Assembly (NCBI GenBank): GCA_963763485.1
Contig: CAVXOW010000008.1
Location: 372,001-436,000, forward strand
Direction: 5' to 3'
Source: CAWCKS01 sp963763485
GTDB taxonomy: Bacteria; Pseudomonadota; Alphaproteobacteria; Rhizobiales; Xanthobacteraceae
DNA: 64,000 nt
Positions 48,070 through 57,237 of the stretch are shown one piece after another. The position numbers and the translations under genes were made by a program. The notes beneath the pieces are model-generated. The model saw only the letters and a program-made list of their open reading frames with translations. It was not told the origin of the DNA and did not search any database. Position 1 is the stretch's first letter, and each line of letters opens with the position of its first letter.

Positions 48070-48160
48070 CGCGACCGCGATCACAAATCTCGACAATCCA
48101 GACATACGGCCGTCCGCGCTTAGCGAAGGCGCGATCCGCGGCCCGACAGGGAGAGACACC

Positions 48161-50500
48161 ATGGGTATGGAAGGCATTGGCGCCAGCGTCGTCCGCAAGG
48201 AGGACAAGCGCTTCATCACCGGCAAGGGCCGCTACACCGACGACATCCGCCTGCACAACATGACCTACGCGCAGTTCATCCGCAGCCCGCATGCGCACGC
48301 CAAGATCAAGAGCATCGACCCGTCGGCGGCGCTGAAGATGCCGGGCGTGGTCGCAGTCCTGAGCGGCAAGCAGCTGGTCGAGGACAAGGTTGGCAATCTG
48401 ATCTGCGGCTGGATGATCCATTCCAAGGACGGCACGCCGATGAAGATGGGCGCCTACCCGGCGCTGGCGCCCGACGTCGTACGCTATGTCGGCCAGGCGG
48501 TCGCGGTCGTCATTGCCGACAGCAAGAATCTTGCGCGTGACGCGGCCGAAGCGGTCGTCGTGAACTACGAAGAGCTGCCGGCGGTCGGCGATATCAAGGC
48601 GGCGATCGCGCCCGGCGCGCCGCAGCTGCACCCGGAGGCCCCTGGCAACATCGTCTATGACTGGACAATTGGCGATGAGAAGGCGGTCAACGACGCCTTC
48701 GCCAAGGCCGCCAATGTAGTCAGCATCGAGGTCACCAATAACCGCCTGGTGCCGAATGCGATGGAGCCGCGCTCGGCGATCGCCGACTTCAACAGCGCGG
48801 AAGATCACTACACACTCTATACGACGTCGCAGAATCCGCACGTCGCGCGCCTCGTGCTGTCGGCGTTCTACAACATCGCGCCTGAGCACAAGCTGCGCGT
48901 GATCGCACCCGACGTTGGCGGCGGCTTTGGCTCAAAGATCTTCATCTATCCGGAAGAGATGGTCGCGCTCTGGGCCTCGAAGAAAGTCGACCGGCCCGTC
49001 AAGTGGACCGCCGACCGCACCGAGTCATTCCTGACCGATGCGCACGGCCGCGATCACCTCTCGAAGGCCGAGATGGCGTTCGACAAGGACAACAAGATGC
49101 TGGCGCTCCGGGTCAAGACCCACGCCAACTTCGGCGGCTACATGTCGCTGTTCTCGTCATCGGTGCCGACCTATCTCTACGCCACGCTGCTATCGGGCCA
49201 GTACAACATCCCGGCGATCTTCGCCGAGGTGATCGGCGTCTACACCAACACCACACCTGTCGACGCCTATCGCGGCGCGGGCCGGCCCGAGGCGAGCTTC
49301 CTGGTCGAGCGTTTGGTTGAGACCTCGGCGCGGCAGCTCAAGGTCGATCCGGCCGAGCTGCGAAGAAAGAACTTCATCACCCAGTTCCCGCATCAGACGC
49401 CTGTGATCATGGCCTATGACGCCGGCGACTTTAACGCCTCGCTCAACGCGGCGCTGAAGGCGATCGACTATGCGGGCTTCCCGGCGCGCAAGGCGAAGGC
49501 GAAGCAGGAGGGCAAGCTGCGGGGCATCGGGTTCTCCTGCTACATCGAGGCCTGCGGCATTGCACCGTCGAAGGCGGTCGGCAGCCTCGGCGCCGGCGTC
49601 GGCTTGTGGGAGTCGGCCGAAGTCCGCGTCAATCCGGTCGGCACCATCGAAGTCCTCACCGGTTCGCACAGCCACGGCCAGGGCCACGAGACGACGTTCG
49701 CGCAAGTGGTCGCCGACCGGCTCGGCATACCGATCGACCAGATCTCGATCGTTCACGGCGATACCGACAAGGTGCAGTTCGGGATGGGCACCTACGGCTC
49801 GCGTTCGGCGGCCGTTGGCCTGTCCGCGATCGTAAAGGCCCTCGAGAAGGTCGAGGCGAAAGCCAAAAAAATCGCTGCGCACCAGCTCGAAGCGTCGGAG
49901 AAGGACATCGTCATCGAGAACGGCGCCTTCAAGGTGGCCGGAACTGACAAGGCGATGGCGATGGCCAACGTCGCGCTCGCCGCCTACACGGCCCACAACC
50001 TGCCCGACGGCATGGAGCCGGGCCTGAAGGAGACCGCGTTTTACGACCCGACCAACTTCACCTTCCCGGCCGGCGCCTACATCTGCGAGGTCGACGTTGA
50101 TCCCGCAACCGGCAAGACCACGTTCGTCAACTTCGTCGCCGCCGACGATTTTGGCCGCATGATCAACCCGATGATCGTGGAAGGCCAGGTCCATGGCGGG
50201 CTGGCGCAGGGCATCGGCCAGGCGCTGCTCGAACATGCGGTCTACGACGCGAATGGCCAGCTCACGTCGGGCACGTTCATGGACTACGCCATGCCGCGCG
50301 CCGACGACCTGCCGACATTCAAGATCGAGCACACCGTGACGCTTTGCCCGGGCAACCCGCTCGGCGTGAAGGGCTGCGGCGAGGCCGGCGCGATCGGCGC
50401 GTCGGGCGCGGTGATCAACGCGATCACCGATGCGATCGGCAACAACAAGCTGGAAATGCCGGCGTCACCCGACCGGGTGTGGGCGGCGATCAACGGCTAA
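48161..50500 (+). CDS. coxL: Molybdenum hydroxylase large subunit, form II CoxL-like
   Basis: 779 residues from the ATG at 48161 with a GGGAGAG site. Xanthine oxidase-family Mo-binding subunit, with GGGFGSKIFIYPEEMVA near 255. The diagnostic active-site motif is AYRGAGR near 370 (form II), not AYRCSFR of true CO dehydrogenase. GQGHETTFAQVVADRLG and KGCGEAGAIGASGA are the late cofactor loops. The oxidised substrate of form II enzymes is generally unknown and need not be CO. Confidence 0.93.
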   Translation: MGMEGIGASVVRKEDKRFITGKGRYTDDIRLHNMTYAQFIRSPHAHAKIKSIDPSAALKMPGVVAVLSGKQLVEDKVGNLICGWMIHSKDGTPMKMGAYPALAPDVVRYVGQAVAVVIADSKNLARDAAEAVVVNYEELPAVGDIKAAIAPGAPQLHPEAPGNIVYDWTIGDEKAVNDAFAKAANVVSIEVTNNRLVPNAMEPRSAIADFNSAEDHYTLYTTSQNPHVARLVLSAFYNIAPEHKLRVIAPDVGGGFGSKIFIYPEEMVALWASKKVDRPVKWTADRTESFLTDAHGRDHLSKAEMAFDKDNKMLALRVKTHANFGGYMSLFSSSVPTYLYATLLSGQYNIPAIFAEVIGVYTNTTPVDAYRGAGRPEASFLVERLVETSARQLKVDPAELRRKNFITQFPHQTPVIMAYDAGDFNASLNAALKAIDYAGFPARKAKAKQEGKLRGIGFSCYIEACGIAPSKAVGSLGAGVGLWESAEVRVNPVGTIEVLTGSHSHGQGHETTFAQVVADRLGIPIDQISIVHGDTDKVQFGMGTYGSRSAAVGLSAIVKALEKVEAKAKKIAAHQLEASEKDIVIENGAFKVAGTDKAMAMANVALAAYTAHNLPDGMEPGLKETAFYDPTNFTFPAGAYICEVDVDPATGKTTFVNFVAADDFGRMINPMIVEGQVHGGLAQGIGQALLEHAVYDANGQLTSGTFMDYAMPRADDLPTFKIEHTVTLCPGNPLGVKGCGEAGAIGASGAVINAITDAIGNNKLEMPASPDRVWAAING

Positions 50501-50523
50501 GCGCGGAACAAGGGAGCTAAACC

Positions 50524-51324
50524 ATGTACAAGACCACCTATCACCGCGCCGGCACCGTTGACGAAGCGGCGGCGCTGTTCGCCAAGGGCTCGGAAGCAAA
50601 GTATCTCGCCGGCGGCCACACCCTGCTGCCGGTCATGAAACAGCGGCTGGCAGGGCCGTCCGACGTCATCGATGTCGCCAAGATCAAGGATTTGATCGGC
50701 ATCGATGTGTCTGGCGACACCGTGACGATCAAGGCAGCCACGACACATTATGATGTCGCGCAAAACGGCGCGATACAGAAGGCGATCCCGGCGCTGGCGC
50801 ATCTCGCGTCCGTGATCGGCGATCCGGCCGTGCGCTATCGCGGCACCATCGGCGGCTCGATCGCCAACAACGATCCCGCCGCGGACTATCCGGCCGCCGT
50901 GCTTGCGCTCGGCGCCACCGTGAAGACCAACAAGCGCACCATCGCGGCCGACAGCTTCTTCAAGGGGCTGTTCGACACCGCGCTGGAGGGCGGCGAACTG
51001 ATCACGTCGGTCTCGTTCCCGATTCCGGCGAAGGCCGGTTACAGCAAGTTCCCGCATCCGGCCTCGCGCTTTGCGCTGACCGGCGTGTTCGTGGTCAAGA
51101 CCAAATCCGGCGACGTCCGGGTCGCTGCGACCGGCGCAAGCCAGTCAGGCGTGATGCGCGTCGGCGCGATCGAGAGCGCGCTGAAGGCGAATTGGGCAGC
51201 GAGCGCACTCGACAGCATCAAGATCGCCGACAGCGGGCTGATGGCCGACATCTTTGGCTCGGCCGCCTACCGGGCCAACCTGATCAAGGTGATGGCGCAG
51301 CGCGCGGTGCAGGCCGCAGGGTAA
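50524..51324 (+). CDS. coxM: Molybdenum hydroxylase FAD subunit, CoxM type
   Basis: 266 residues with the FAD-binding motifs AGGHTLLP near 35 and TIGGSIANNDPAADYP near 115. Passes electrons from the Fe-S clusters of CoxS to an acceptor. Completes the three-subunit enzyme; 23 bases after coxL. Ends before palindromic repeats. Confidence 0.93.
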   Translation: MYKTTYHRAGTVDEAAALFAKGSEAKYLAGGHTLLPVMKQRLAGPSDVIDVAKIKDLIGIDVSGDTVTIKAATTHYDVAQNGAIQKAIPALAHLASVIGDPAVRYRGTIGGSIANNDPAADYPAAVLALGATVKTNKRTIAADSFFKGLFDTALEGGELITSVSFPIPAKAGYSKFPHPASRFALTGVFVVKTKSGDVRVAATGASQSGVMRVGAIESALKANWAASALDSIKIADSGLMADIFGSAAYRANLIKVMAQRAVQAAG

Positions 51325-51337
51325 CGGATCGATCGTC

Positions 51338-51431
51338 ATGCCCCGCGAAAGCGGGGCATCCGGTAACCCGCAGCGCTCGTGAGTCTCATGGGCGCTTCAA
51401 GGTACTGGATCGCCCGGTCAAGCCGGGCGAT
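51338..51431. repeat. Pair of palindromic repeats after coxM
   Basis: ATGCCCCGC-GAAA-GCGGGGCAT (51338-51359), a perfect 9-base stem with a GNRA-type loop, and ATCGCCCGG...CCGGGCGAT (51409-51431). The first could terminate or stabilise the cox mRNA. Both resemble repeats common in this bacterial group. Confidence 0.65.
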
Positions 51432-51560
51432 GACGGCGGCGAGAGAATTGGCCGTCGGCAGAAATGCCGGCGGCCCTTTCATTTTCGGCGACTCGCGTCC
51501 TCCGCCGGGCTGGATTATCGTTGGCGCCATCCAAGAACAGAAGATCAAGGGAGAACCCAG

Positions 51561-52373
51561 ATGGCTTTCACCGAAGTCGATTACAAGGTCGCCGACAAGA
51601 TCGCGACCATCACGCTGAACCGCCCCGAGCAGCTCAACGCGTGGACCGGCACGATGGGCAAGGAAGTGCGGCAGGCGATGGAGCAGGCCGACAAGGACGA
51701 CAACGTCCGCGTCATCGTGTTGACCGGTGCGGGCCGCGGTTTTTGTGCCGGCGCGGACATGAAGAACCTCTCGAACATCTCGACCTCGGGGCGGCTCGAG
51801 GAGCAGCCGGATCCGCCGTTCGACAAGAATTCGCGCAAGGATTTTCAGCGCAAGAACACGTACTTCCCGTCGGTGTCGAAGCCGATCATCGCTGCGATCA
51901 ACGGGCCGTGCGCGGGGCTTGGGCTGTGCATGGCGCTGTTCTGCGACATGCGGTTCGCATCGAATAATGCCGTGTTCACAACGGCTTTCGCGCGGCGCGG
52001 GCTGATCGCCGAGCACGGCATGAGCTGGACGCTGCCGCGGCTCGTCGGCGTGTCGAAGGCGACGGATTTGATGCTGTCGGCGCGGCGGGTCGAGGCGGAA
52101 GAAGCGCTGGAAATGGGCCTCGTCGACCGGCTTTATGCCGGCAACGAGCTGCTGCCGGCGACTTATGCCTACGCCAAGGAGCTCGCCGAATACTCGTCGC
52201 CGCGGTCGCTGAAGGTGATCAAGAAGCAGCTGTGGCAATCGGTGATGCAGTCGCTCGATGAGGCGATGGACGTCGCCGACCACGAGATGCTGCTGTCGCT
52301 GAAGAGCGATGACTTCAAGGAAGGCGTGAAACACTTCGTCGAGAAGCGGAAACCGGCGTTTACGGGGCGGTAG
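51561..52373 (+). CDS. Enoyl-CoA hydratase/isomerase family protein
   Basis: 270 residues from the ATG at 51561 with AAGGGAG upstream. Crotonase fold: NRPEQLNAW near 20, GRGFCAGADMKNLS near 60 (oxyanion-hole loop) and INGPCAGLGLCMALFCDMRFAS near 110. A Glu and an Asp in the second loop suit hydration. It probably acts with the two acyl-CoA dehydrogenases encoded on the opposite strand just downstream. Confidence 0.9.
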   Translation: MAFTEVDYKVADKIATITLNRPEQLNAWTGTMGKEVRQAMEQADKDDNVRVIVLTGAGRGFCAGADMKNLSNISTSGRLEEQPDPPFDKNSRKDFQRKNTYFPSVSKPIIAAINGPCAGLGLCMALFCDMRFASNNAVFTTAFARRGLIAEHGMSWTLPRLVGVSKATDLMLSARRVEAEEALEMGLVDRLYAGNELLPATYAYAKELAEYSSPRSLKVIKKQLWQSVMQSLDEAMDVADHEMLLSLKSDDFKEGVKHFVEKRKPAFTGR

Positions 52374-52470
52374 GGGCCACGACCACCGGCGACGCGCAAG
52401 GCGTTGGCGGACAACGCGTTATCGCGATTTTTGTGCGGGTTTTTGGGCCGGGGCGACAGTCGCGGGGCAA

Positions 52471-52526
52471 ATATCCGTCTACGAATATTCGTCTACGGAT
52501 ATTCGTAGACGGATATTCGCAGACGG
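52471..52526. repeat. 14-base tandem array with internal inversion
   Basis: Four consecutive 14-base units: ATATCCGTCTACGA, ATATTCGTCTACGG, ATATTCGTAGACGG and ATATTCGCAGACGG, then a degenerate fifth. The two middle units place CGTCTACG against CGTAGACG, an 8-base inverted repeat. Lies between the enoyl-CoA hydratase gene and a dispersed repeat. No gene in 52374-52655. Confidence 0.85.
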
Positions 52527-52542
52527 GTATTTGGATAGCGGT

Positions 52543-52648
52543 TCCCCTCCCCCTTGTGGGGAGGGGTTAGGGGTGGGGGTCGTAGTGAGAGACCTCAGTC
52601 CCTCGATGGACCCCCCTCCCCAACCCTCCCCCACAAGGGGGGAGGGAG
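52543..52648. repeat. Dispersed inverted repeat, copy 1
   Basis: Arms CCCCTCCCCCTTGTGGGGAG...GGGGTC and GACCCC...CCCCACAAGGGG flank about 27 unique bases. The same arms occur at 55306-55416 and one arm at 63961-64000. Intergenic; could form a long hairpin between convergent genes. Confidence 0.8.
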
Positions 52649-52655
52649 AAACGCC

Positions 52656-53846
52656 TCACAGCCCCAGCATCTGCTTGGCGATGATCTCGTGCTGGATTTC
52701 GCTGGAGCCGCCGAAGATGGTCTGCGCGCGGCCGTCGAGGTGGGCGGGGAGCAGCGCGAGCTCGTCGTCGGGCAATATGCTCGGATCGTTGAAATCGTAG
52801 AGCGGCCGGCGCGGCTCCCACACGAGCGCGTGGGGGCCGAGGATGTCGATGCCGAGGCGGGTGATGTCCTGGTAGATCTCGGTGCCGCGCAGCTTTAGCA
52901 CCGAGGAGATCGGCGCCGGGATTGCGGCCGTGCTGCACGTCGGACAGAAGCTTCAGCTCCATCATCTCAAGCGCGTCGACGTCGATCTCGATGCCGCTCA
53001 TGCGCTCGCCGAATTTTTCCTCGTCGTCGTCATCGCGGCTCGACAGCAATTCCTTCAATTCGCGAATCTGGCGGCGCAGGCGCGTGGCGCGGAAGCCGGC
53101 GCCGCGCTCGAACTCGAGCAGGTACTTTGCGTAGGTCCAGCCCTTATTCTCCTCGCCGACGCGGTTCTCGACCGGCACGCGGACGTCATCGAAGAAAACC
53201 TGGTTGACCTCGTGGTCGCCGCCCATGGTGATGATCGGCCGCGTCGAAATGCCCTTGGCGCTGTCATGTCGAGCAGCATGAAGCTGATGCCCTCCTGCCG
53301 CTTCGGCGTGTCGGAGGTGCGCACCAGCGCGAACATGCGGGTCGCGAAGTGGGCGTGCGTGGTCCAGATCTTCGTGCCGTTGACGATGTAGTGGTCGCCA
53401 TCGCGCACCGCGCGCGTCTTCAGCGACGCGAGATCGGAACCGGAGCCCGGCTCGGAATAGCCCTGGCACCAGTAGTCCTCGCCAGAGATGATGCGCGGCA
53501 GATAAAAATTCTGCTGCGCCGGCGTGCCGAACTTCATCAGCACAGGTCCCACCATCTGGATGCCGAACGGCAGCAGCGTCGGCGTGCCGGCGCGCGCGCA
53601 TTCAGTCTCGAAGATGTAGCGCTGCGCCTCGGTCCAGCCGGTGCCGCCATGCTCCTTCGGCCAGTACGGCGCCACCCAGCCTTTCTTGAACAGCGCCGCG
53701 TGCCAGGTTTCGAACGCGGCCTTTTCGGGAATGCCGGTTGGCGACAGGCGCTGGTTGCGCTTGGCCTCGGCGGTGAGGTTTTTTGCGATGAAGTCGCGCA
53801 CCTCGTCGCGGAAGGTGAGCTCGGCGGGGGAGAAGGAGAGGTCCAT
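52656..53846 (-). CDS. Acyl-CoA dehydrogenase (two frameshifts)
   Basis: About 397 residues reconstructed from three frames. N-terminal part (53846 to about 53262): MDLSFSPAELTFRDEVRDF, QGYSEPGSGSDLASLKT (FAD/substrate motif) and GTKIWTTHAHFA. After a missing base near 53262 it continues KGISTRPIITMGGDHEVNQV to about 52913, then after another indel SSVLKLRGTEIYQDI and the closing QTIFGGSSEIQHEIIAKQML, with the terminal motif typical of the family. All family motifs survive, so a sequence error is likely. Oxidises an acyl-CoA; works with the hydratase and the second dehydrogenase. Confidence 0.8.
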
Positions 53847-54064
53847 GGTGGGGGCTCCGTGTTAGTTACTTCCTCACCGCGCGGAGCGGGGCGACGGGGG
53901 ACCATGCGAAGCATGGTAGTGGGCGGCCTTCATGACAAGGATTCTCGTGTGCGCAAGAGCAGGCGGCGCATGCCGCGTCGCCCCCTCCACCGCGCTTCGC
54001 GCGGCCCCCCTCCCCCGCTTCGCGGGTGAGGAAAGATCCGGCCTGGGCGCAATATCTGCACCCA

Positions 54065-55212
54065 TCACGCCGCCTCCTCGCGCGCCAGCTTCGCATGCCG
54101 GCGGAGGTGGTGGTCGGGGGAGCCGAACAGGACTTCGATGGCGAGGAGGCGCTTGAAGTAGGCGTTGACGTTGAGTTCTTCGGTGACGCCCATGCCGCCG
54201 TGCAGCTGCACGGCTTGCTCGGCGACGTAGCGGCCGCAGCGGGCGACTTTGGCTTTGGCGGATGACGCGGCGCGGGCGCGGGTCAAGGGATCAGTGTCCA
54301 TCGACAGCGTGCATTTCAACGACGACGCCTTGGCCTCCTCGATGCGCACGGCCATGTCGACCATGCGATGGCGCAGCACCTGGTTGGCCGCGAGCGGCTG
54401 GCCGAACTGCACGCGCTGTTTGGTGTAGGCGATCGTCGTCTCCAGCAGCACCTCCATGCAGCCGATCGCCTCGGCGCAGACCGCGGCGATGGCGCGATCG
54501 GTCGCTTCCGAAATCGCCGGCAGCGCATCGTGCGAGCCGCCGAGCAACGCGGCGTTGTCGACCTTGACCTCGTCGAGCTCGAGATTGCTGGCTCGGCCGC
54601 CATCGAGCGTCGGGAAATTTTTTTGCGATAACCCCTTTCGCCGACGACGGCACCAGAAACACGCCAATGCCTTTCTTGTCGCGCTGGCCGCCGGCAAGCC
54701 GCGCGGAGACCAGCAGCCAGTCCGCGCGCGGGCGCGCCGATCACGACTTCCTTGCGGCCCGACAGATGCCAGCCGTCGCCGGCCTGCGTCGCCATGGTGG
54801 ACACATCTTCCAGCGCGAAGCGCGCCTGCGGCTCGGTGTGCGCCAGCGCAACCAGCTCCTTGCCTTCGGCGATTTTCGGCAGCAGCGCGGTCTTCTGCTC
54901 AGGCGTGCCGAGCGCGCCGATCAGGCCGCCCGACAGCACGATGGTCGAGAGATAAGGCTCGACGATCAGCGCGCGGCCGATCGCCTGCATGACGATGCCG
55001 ATTTCGACCGGGCCGGCGCCAAGCCCACCAAAGTCTTCGGGATAAGGCAAGCCGAGCCAGCCGAGATCGGCCAGCTCGCGCCAGATGTCGCGGGAGAAGC
55101 CGTCGGCGCTTTGCAGGATCGCGCGGCGTTGTTCAAAGCTGTAGCGCCCGGCGATGAAGCGCGATGCGGCTTCGCCAAGCAGCCGCTGTTCGTCGGACAG
55201 CGACAGGTCCAT
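54065..55212 (-). CDS. Acyl-CoA dehydrogenase (two frameshifts)
   Basis: About 382 residues from the ATG at 55212. N-terminal MDLSLSDEQRLLGEAASRF up to EVVIGAP near 54730, where an indel occurs. LLVSARLAGGQRDKKGIGVF then runs to a second indel at an A7/T3 homopolymer near 54628. The rest reads NLELDEVKVDNAALLGG and VQLHGGMGVTEELNV to the stop. This N-terminal pattern is common in acyl-CoA dehydrogenases that pair with a second one as heteromers, for example in steroid side-chain breakdown. No gene in the gap 53847-54064. Confidence 0.8.
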
Positions 55213-55305
55213 GATCGTTCTCCCCTGCGGTCTTTTGAACGGCCGCTCTTGTCGATTACCTCTCGGCGAGGTTAGTGCACAAACGATGCGCCACGCTCAG
55301 TGTGT

Positions 55306-55416
55306 TCCCCTCCCCCTTGTGGGGAGGGGTTAGGGGTGGGGGTCGTCGTTGTTGAGATGATGCGCTCACCAACTACGACCCCCCTCCCCAACCCTCCCCC
55401 ACAAGGGGGGAGGGAG
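55306..55416. repeat. Dispersed inverted repeat, copy 2
   Basis: Second copy of the C/G-rich arms seen at 52543-52648, again with a short unique centre, between the acyl-CoA dehydrogenase gene and the divergent monooxygenase gene. The rest of 55213-55584 has no gene. Confidence 0.8.
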
Positions 55417-55584
55417 CATACTGAGTGCTGGGCGATCGCATGCGCCATTGCGCCGAAACCAGCTTTCGTCGTGCTTCTAATGAGATAACATCCTACACAC
55501 CTCGGCCGCTGCCGCCAGAGGCCGAAAAGTTGAAGATGTCGCACGGCAGCCGCGCGACAATGCGTAATTCAAGGGAGAAAAAAA

Positions 55585-55875
55585 ATGATCGGCGTCGTAG
55601 CGACCATCAAGGTGAAGGACGGCCAGGGCGACGAGTTCGTGAAGGTCGCGAGCCAGCTCGTGACGCAGGTGAACGCCAACGAGAAGGGCTGCCTGCTTTA
55701 CGCGCTCTACAAGTCCGAAGAGCCGAACACCTATGTGTTCCTGGAGCGCTACAAGGACCAGGCCGCGGTGGAAGAGCATCGCGGCACCGAATATTTCAAG
55801 ACGCTCGGCCGCGCGATGGGCGCCTTCATGGACGGCCGGCCTGACGTGAAGCGGTATCAGCAGGTCGCGGGGTAA
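55585..55875 (+). CDS. Antibiotic biosynthesis monooxygenase (ABM) domain protein
   Basis: 96-residue single ABM/dimeric alpha-beta barrel domain: VVATIKVKDGQGDEF opening, KGCLLYALYKSEEPNTYVFL core and HRGTEYFKTL helix, with AAGGGAG upstream. Members act as quinol or small-molecule monooxygenases or stress proteins. A 40-base piece of a related gene is repeated at 57189-57225. Confidence 0.87.
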   Translation: MIGVVATIKVKDGQGDEFVKVASQLVTQVNANEKGCLLYALYKSEEPNTYVFLERYKDQAAVEEHRGTEYFKTLGRAMGAFMDGRPDVKRYQQVAG

Positions 55876-55907
55876 GGGAACGCGCACCGAAGCGCGATGC
55901 GCCGCAT

Positions 55908-56032
55908 ACTCCGCTCATTCCGCGCGAAGGCGAGGAATCCAGCACAGAAAAATGGCGTCTGGACGAGCTCGGCGCTGTGTGCTTGGCAAAGACTGGATCC
56001 CCGCGATGCGACGTGACGGGGATGAGCGATAG
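55908..56032. repeat. Dispersed repeat (CTCATTCC...GGATCCCCGC...GGGGATGAGCG), copy 1
   Basis: Begins CCGCTCATTCCGCGCGAAGGCG and ends GGGGATGAGCG, so the ends are inverted copies. TGGATCCCCGC lies inside. A second copy is at 56528-56684. Intergenic. Confidence 0.7.
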
Positions 56033-56086
56033 AGAGAACGTGCGACGGCCGGGTCAAAAAGCCCGGCCGTTTGCTTTTGGGCGAAA

Positions 56087-56434
56087 CTAAAGCTGCGGGT
56101 GTTTCTGCAGATGTGCCTTGAGCTTGTTGCCTTCGGCATCGCTCAGGAAGGTGAAATCGAACGGGCTGATTTCTTTTATTGCAACACGCTTGCCCTTCGC
56201 TTCACGCGCAACCATCAGCTCGTACATGTGGCGTGCGTTGCACATCTCAAAATTACGGTCGTCATTGAGCACCTCGCCATTCTGAACCCATTTGCCGTCG
56301 GCATTGCGGGTGATCGGGTGCGGCAATTTCGCAACGGCGGCCGTTTGACCGGCCGAAAGGACGCAATCCTTCGCCACGGCCTGATCAGCCATGCAGGCGA
56401 GAACCAATATCGGCAACCATGTCAGAGTGCGCAT
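56087..56434 (-). CDS. Small exported protein of unknown function
   Basis: 115 residues from the ATG at 56432-56434. Signal peptide MRTLTWLPILVLACMADQAVA, then a mature part with two cysteines (DCVL and MCNA) that could pair, and a helical C-terminus ending AHLQKHPQL. No family recognised. Single gene between two copies of the dispersed repeat. Confidence 0.7.
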   Translation of the reverse strand: MRTLTWLPILVLACMADQAVAKDCVLSAGQTAAVAKLPHPITRNADGKWVQNGEVLNDDRNFEMCNARHMYELMVAREAKGKRVAIKEISPFDFTFLSDAEGNKLKAHLQKHPQL

Positions 56435-56527
56435 CGATCGTCTCCCAAGGACTCCGCCGGGGCCAGTATCATTTTCGGAAGCCCGGTTCACAAGCGTGTT
56501 CTGCGGGGGTAAGAAGTTCTGGTTTCT

Positions 56528-56684
56528 CCCCACTCCGCTCATTCCCGCGAAGGCGGGAATCCAGTAGCCAAGAACTCTGCTGGTTTGGCAAAAACTGGAT
56601 CCCCGCTTCCGATCTCGGGTTTACCGAGATCGGCATTTTGATGCGCAAGTCGGGCGGGCCCGACTTGCGATGGGGATGAGCGGT
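56528..56684. repeat. Dispersed repeat, copy 2
   Basis: CTCATTCCCGCGAAGGCGGGAATCC start and GCGATGGGGATGAGCGG end, related to 55908-56032. It contains two extra hairpins, CCGATCTCG...CGAGATCGG and CAAGTCGGGC...GCCCGACTTG. Same orientation of core elements as copy 1. Confidence 0.7.
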
Positions 56685-56753
56685 ATGAAAGGGAGACAGC
56701 GGCAGGACGAGAGCCCGGCCACTCTGTTTCAAGTTCACAACGAGAACCTGCCG

Positions 56754-57171
56754 ATGGACGCCGACGTTTCACATCCGCGCTTGCGGGCGATCATGCGATG
56801 GGTGCTCGCGGCATTTTTTGTCGCCGCCGGCATCGCGCATTTGCTGGCCCCGGCGCCAACTGCTCGCGATCACACCGTCCTGGGTGCCGTTCGCCCCTCA
56901 GGTGATTTTCATGACCGGGCTGTTCGAACTGGCGGCGTCAGCCGCACTGCTCGCGGGGCCATGGCGAAAATGGGCCGGCGTCTTGCTGGCGATCTACGCA
57001 ATCTGCGTGTGGCCCGCCAATTTCAAACATGCGATCGACGGCATCGACCTTCCGCATATTTCATCGAGCTGGTGGTATCACGCGCCGCGGCTTGCGTTTC
57101 AGCCGGTCATCGTCTGGTGGGCGTTGTTCTGTTCGGAGGCGATCAACTGGCCGCTAAGGCGGGGTAAGTGA
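56754..57171 (+). CDS. DoxX-like membrane protein (one frameshift)
   Basis: About 139 residues with four hydrophobic helices (MRWVLAAFFVAAGIAHLLAP, VIFMTGLFELAASAALLAG, GVLLAIYAICVWPANFKHA and LAFQPVIVWWALF), as in DoxX/DUF-type small membrane proteins. An indel near 56850, just after the first helix, changes frame; both halves join sensibly. No ribosome-binding site is strong. Function not known. Confidence 0.6.
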
Positions 57172-57188
57172 AGTGCGGCGCGACGCAT

Positions 57189-57225
57189 TCTACAAGTCCG
57201 ACGAGCCACCTGTGTGTTCCTGGAG
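57189..57225 (+). pseudogene. Fragment of an ABM-domain monooxygenase gene at the edge of the CBASS locus
   Basis: Matches the segment of the ABM gene that encodes YKSEEPNTYVFLE (around 55708-55748): CTACAAGTCCGA, GAGCC, ACCT and TGTGTTCCTGGAG are shared in order, with a 3-base gap and about three mismatches over some 40 bases. It abuts the stop of nucC. Looks like the residue of a second ABM gene cut by insertion or recombination. Confidence 0.55.
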
Positions 57226-57237
57226 GCAGGACAACAC

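Noticed and set aside
48161..50500. True (form I) aerobic CO dehydrogenase
   Set aside because: Motif is AYRGAGR and gene order is S-L-M, both form II traits.
52471..52526. 14-base array as a CRISPR or attachment site
   Set aside because: Units are too short and have no spacers; no integrase nearby.
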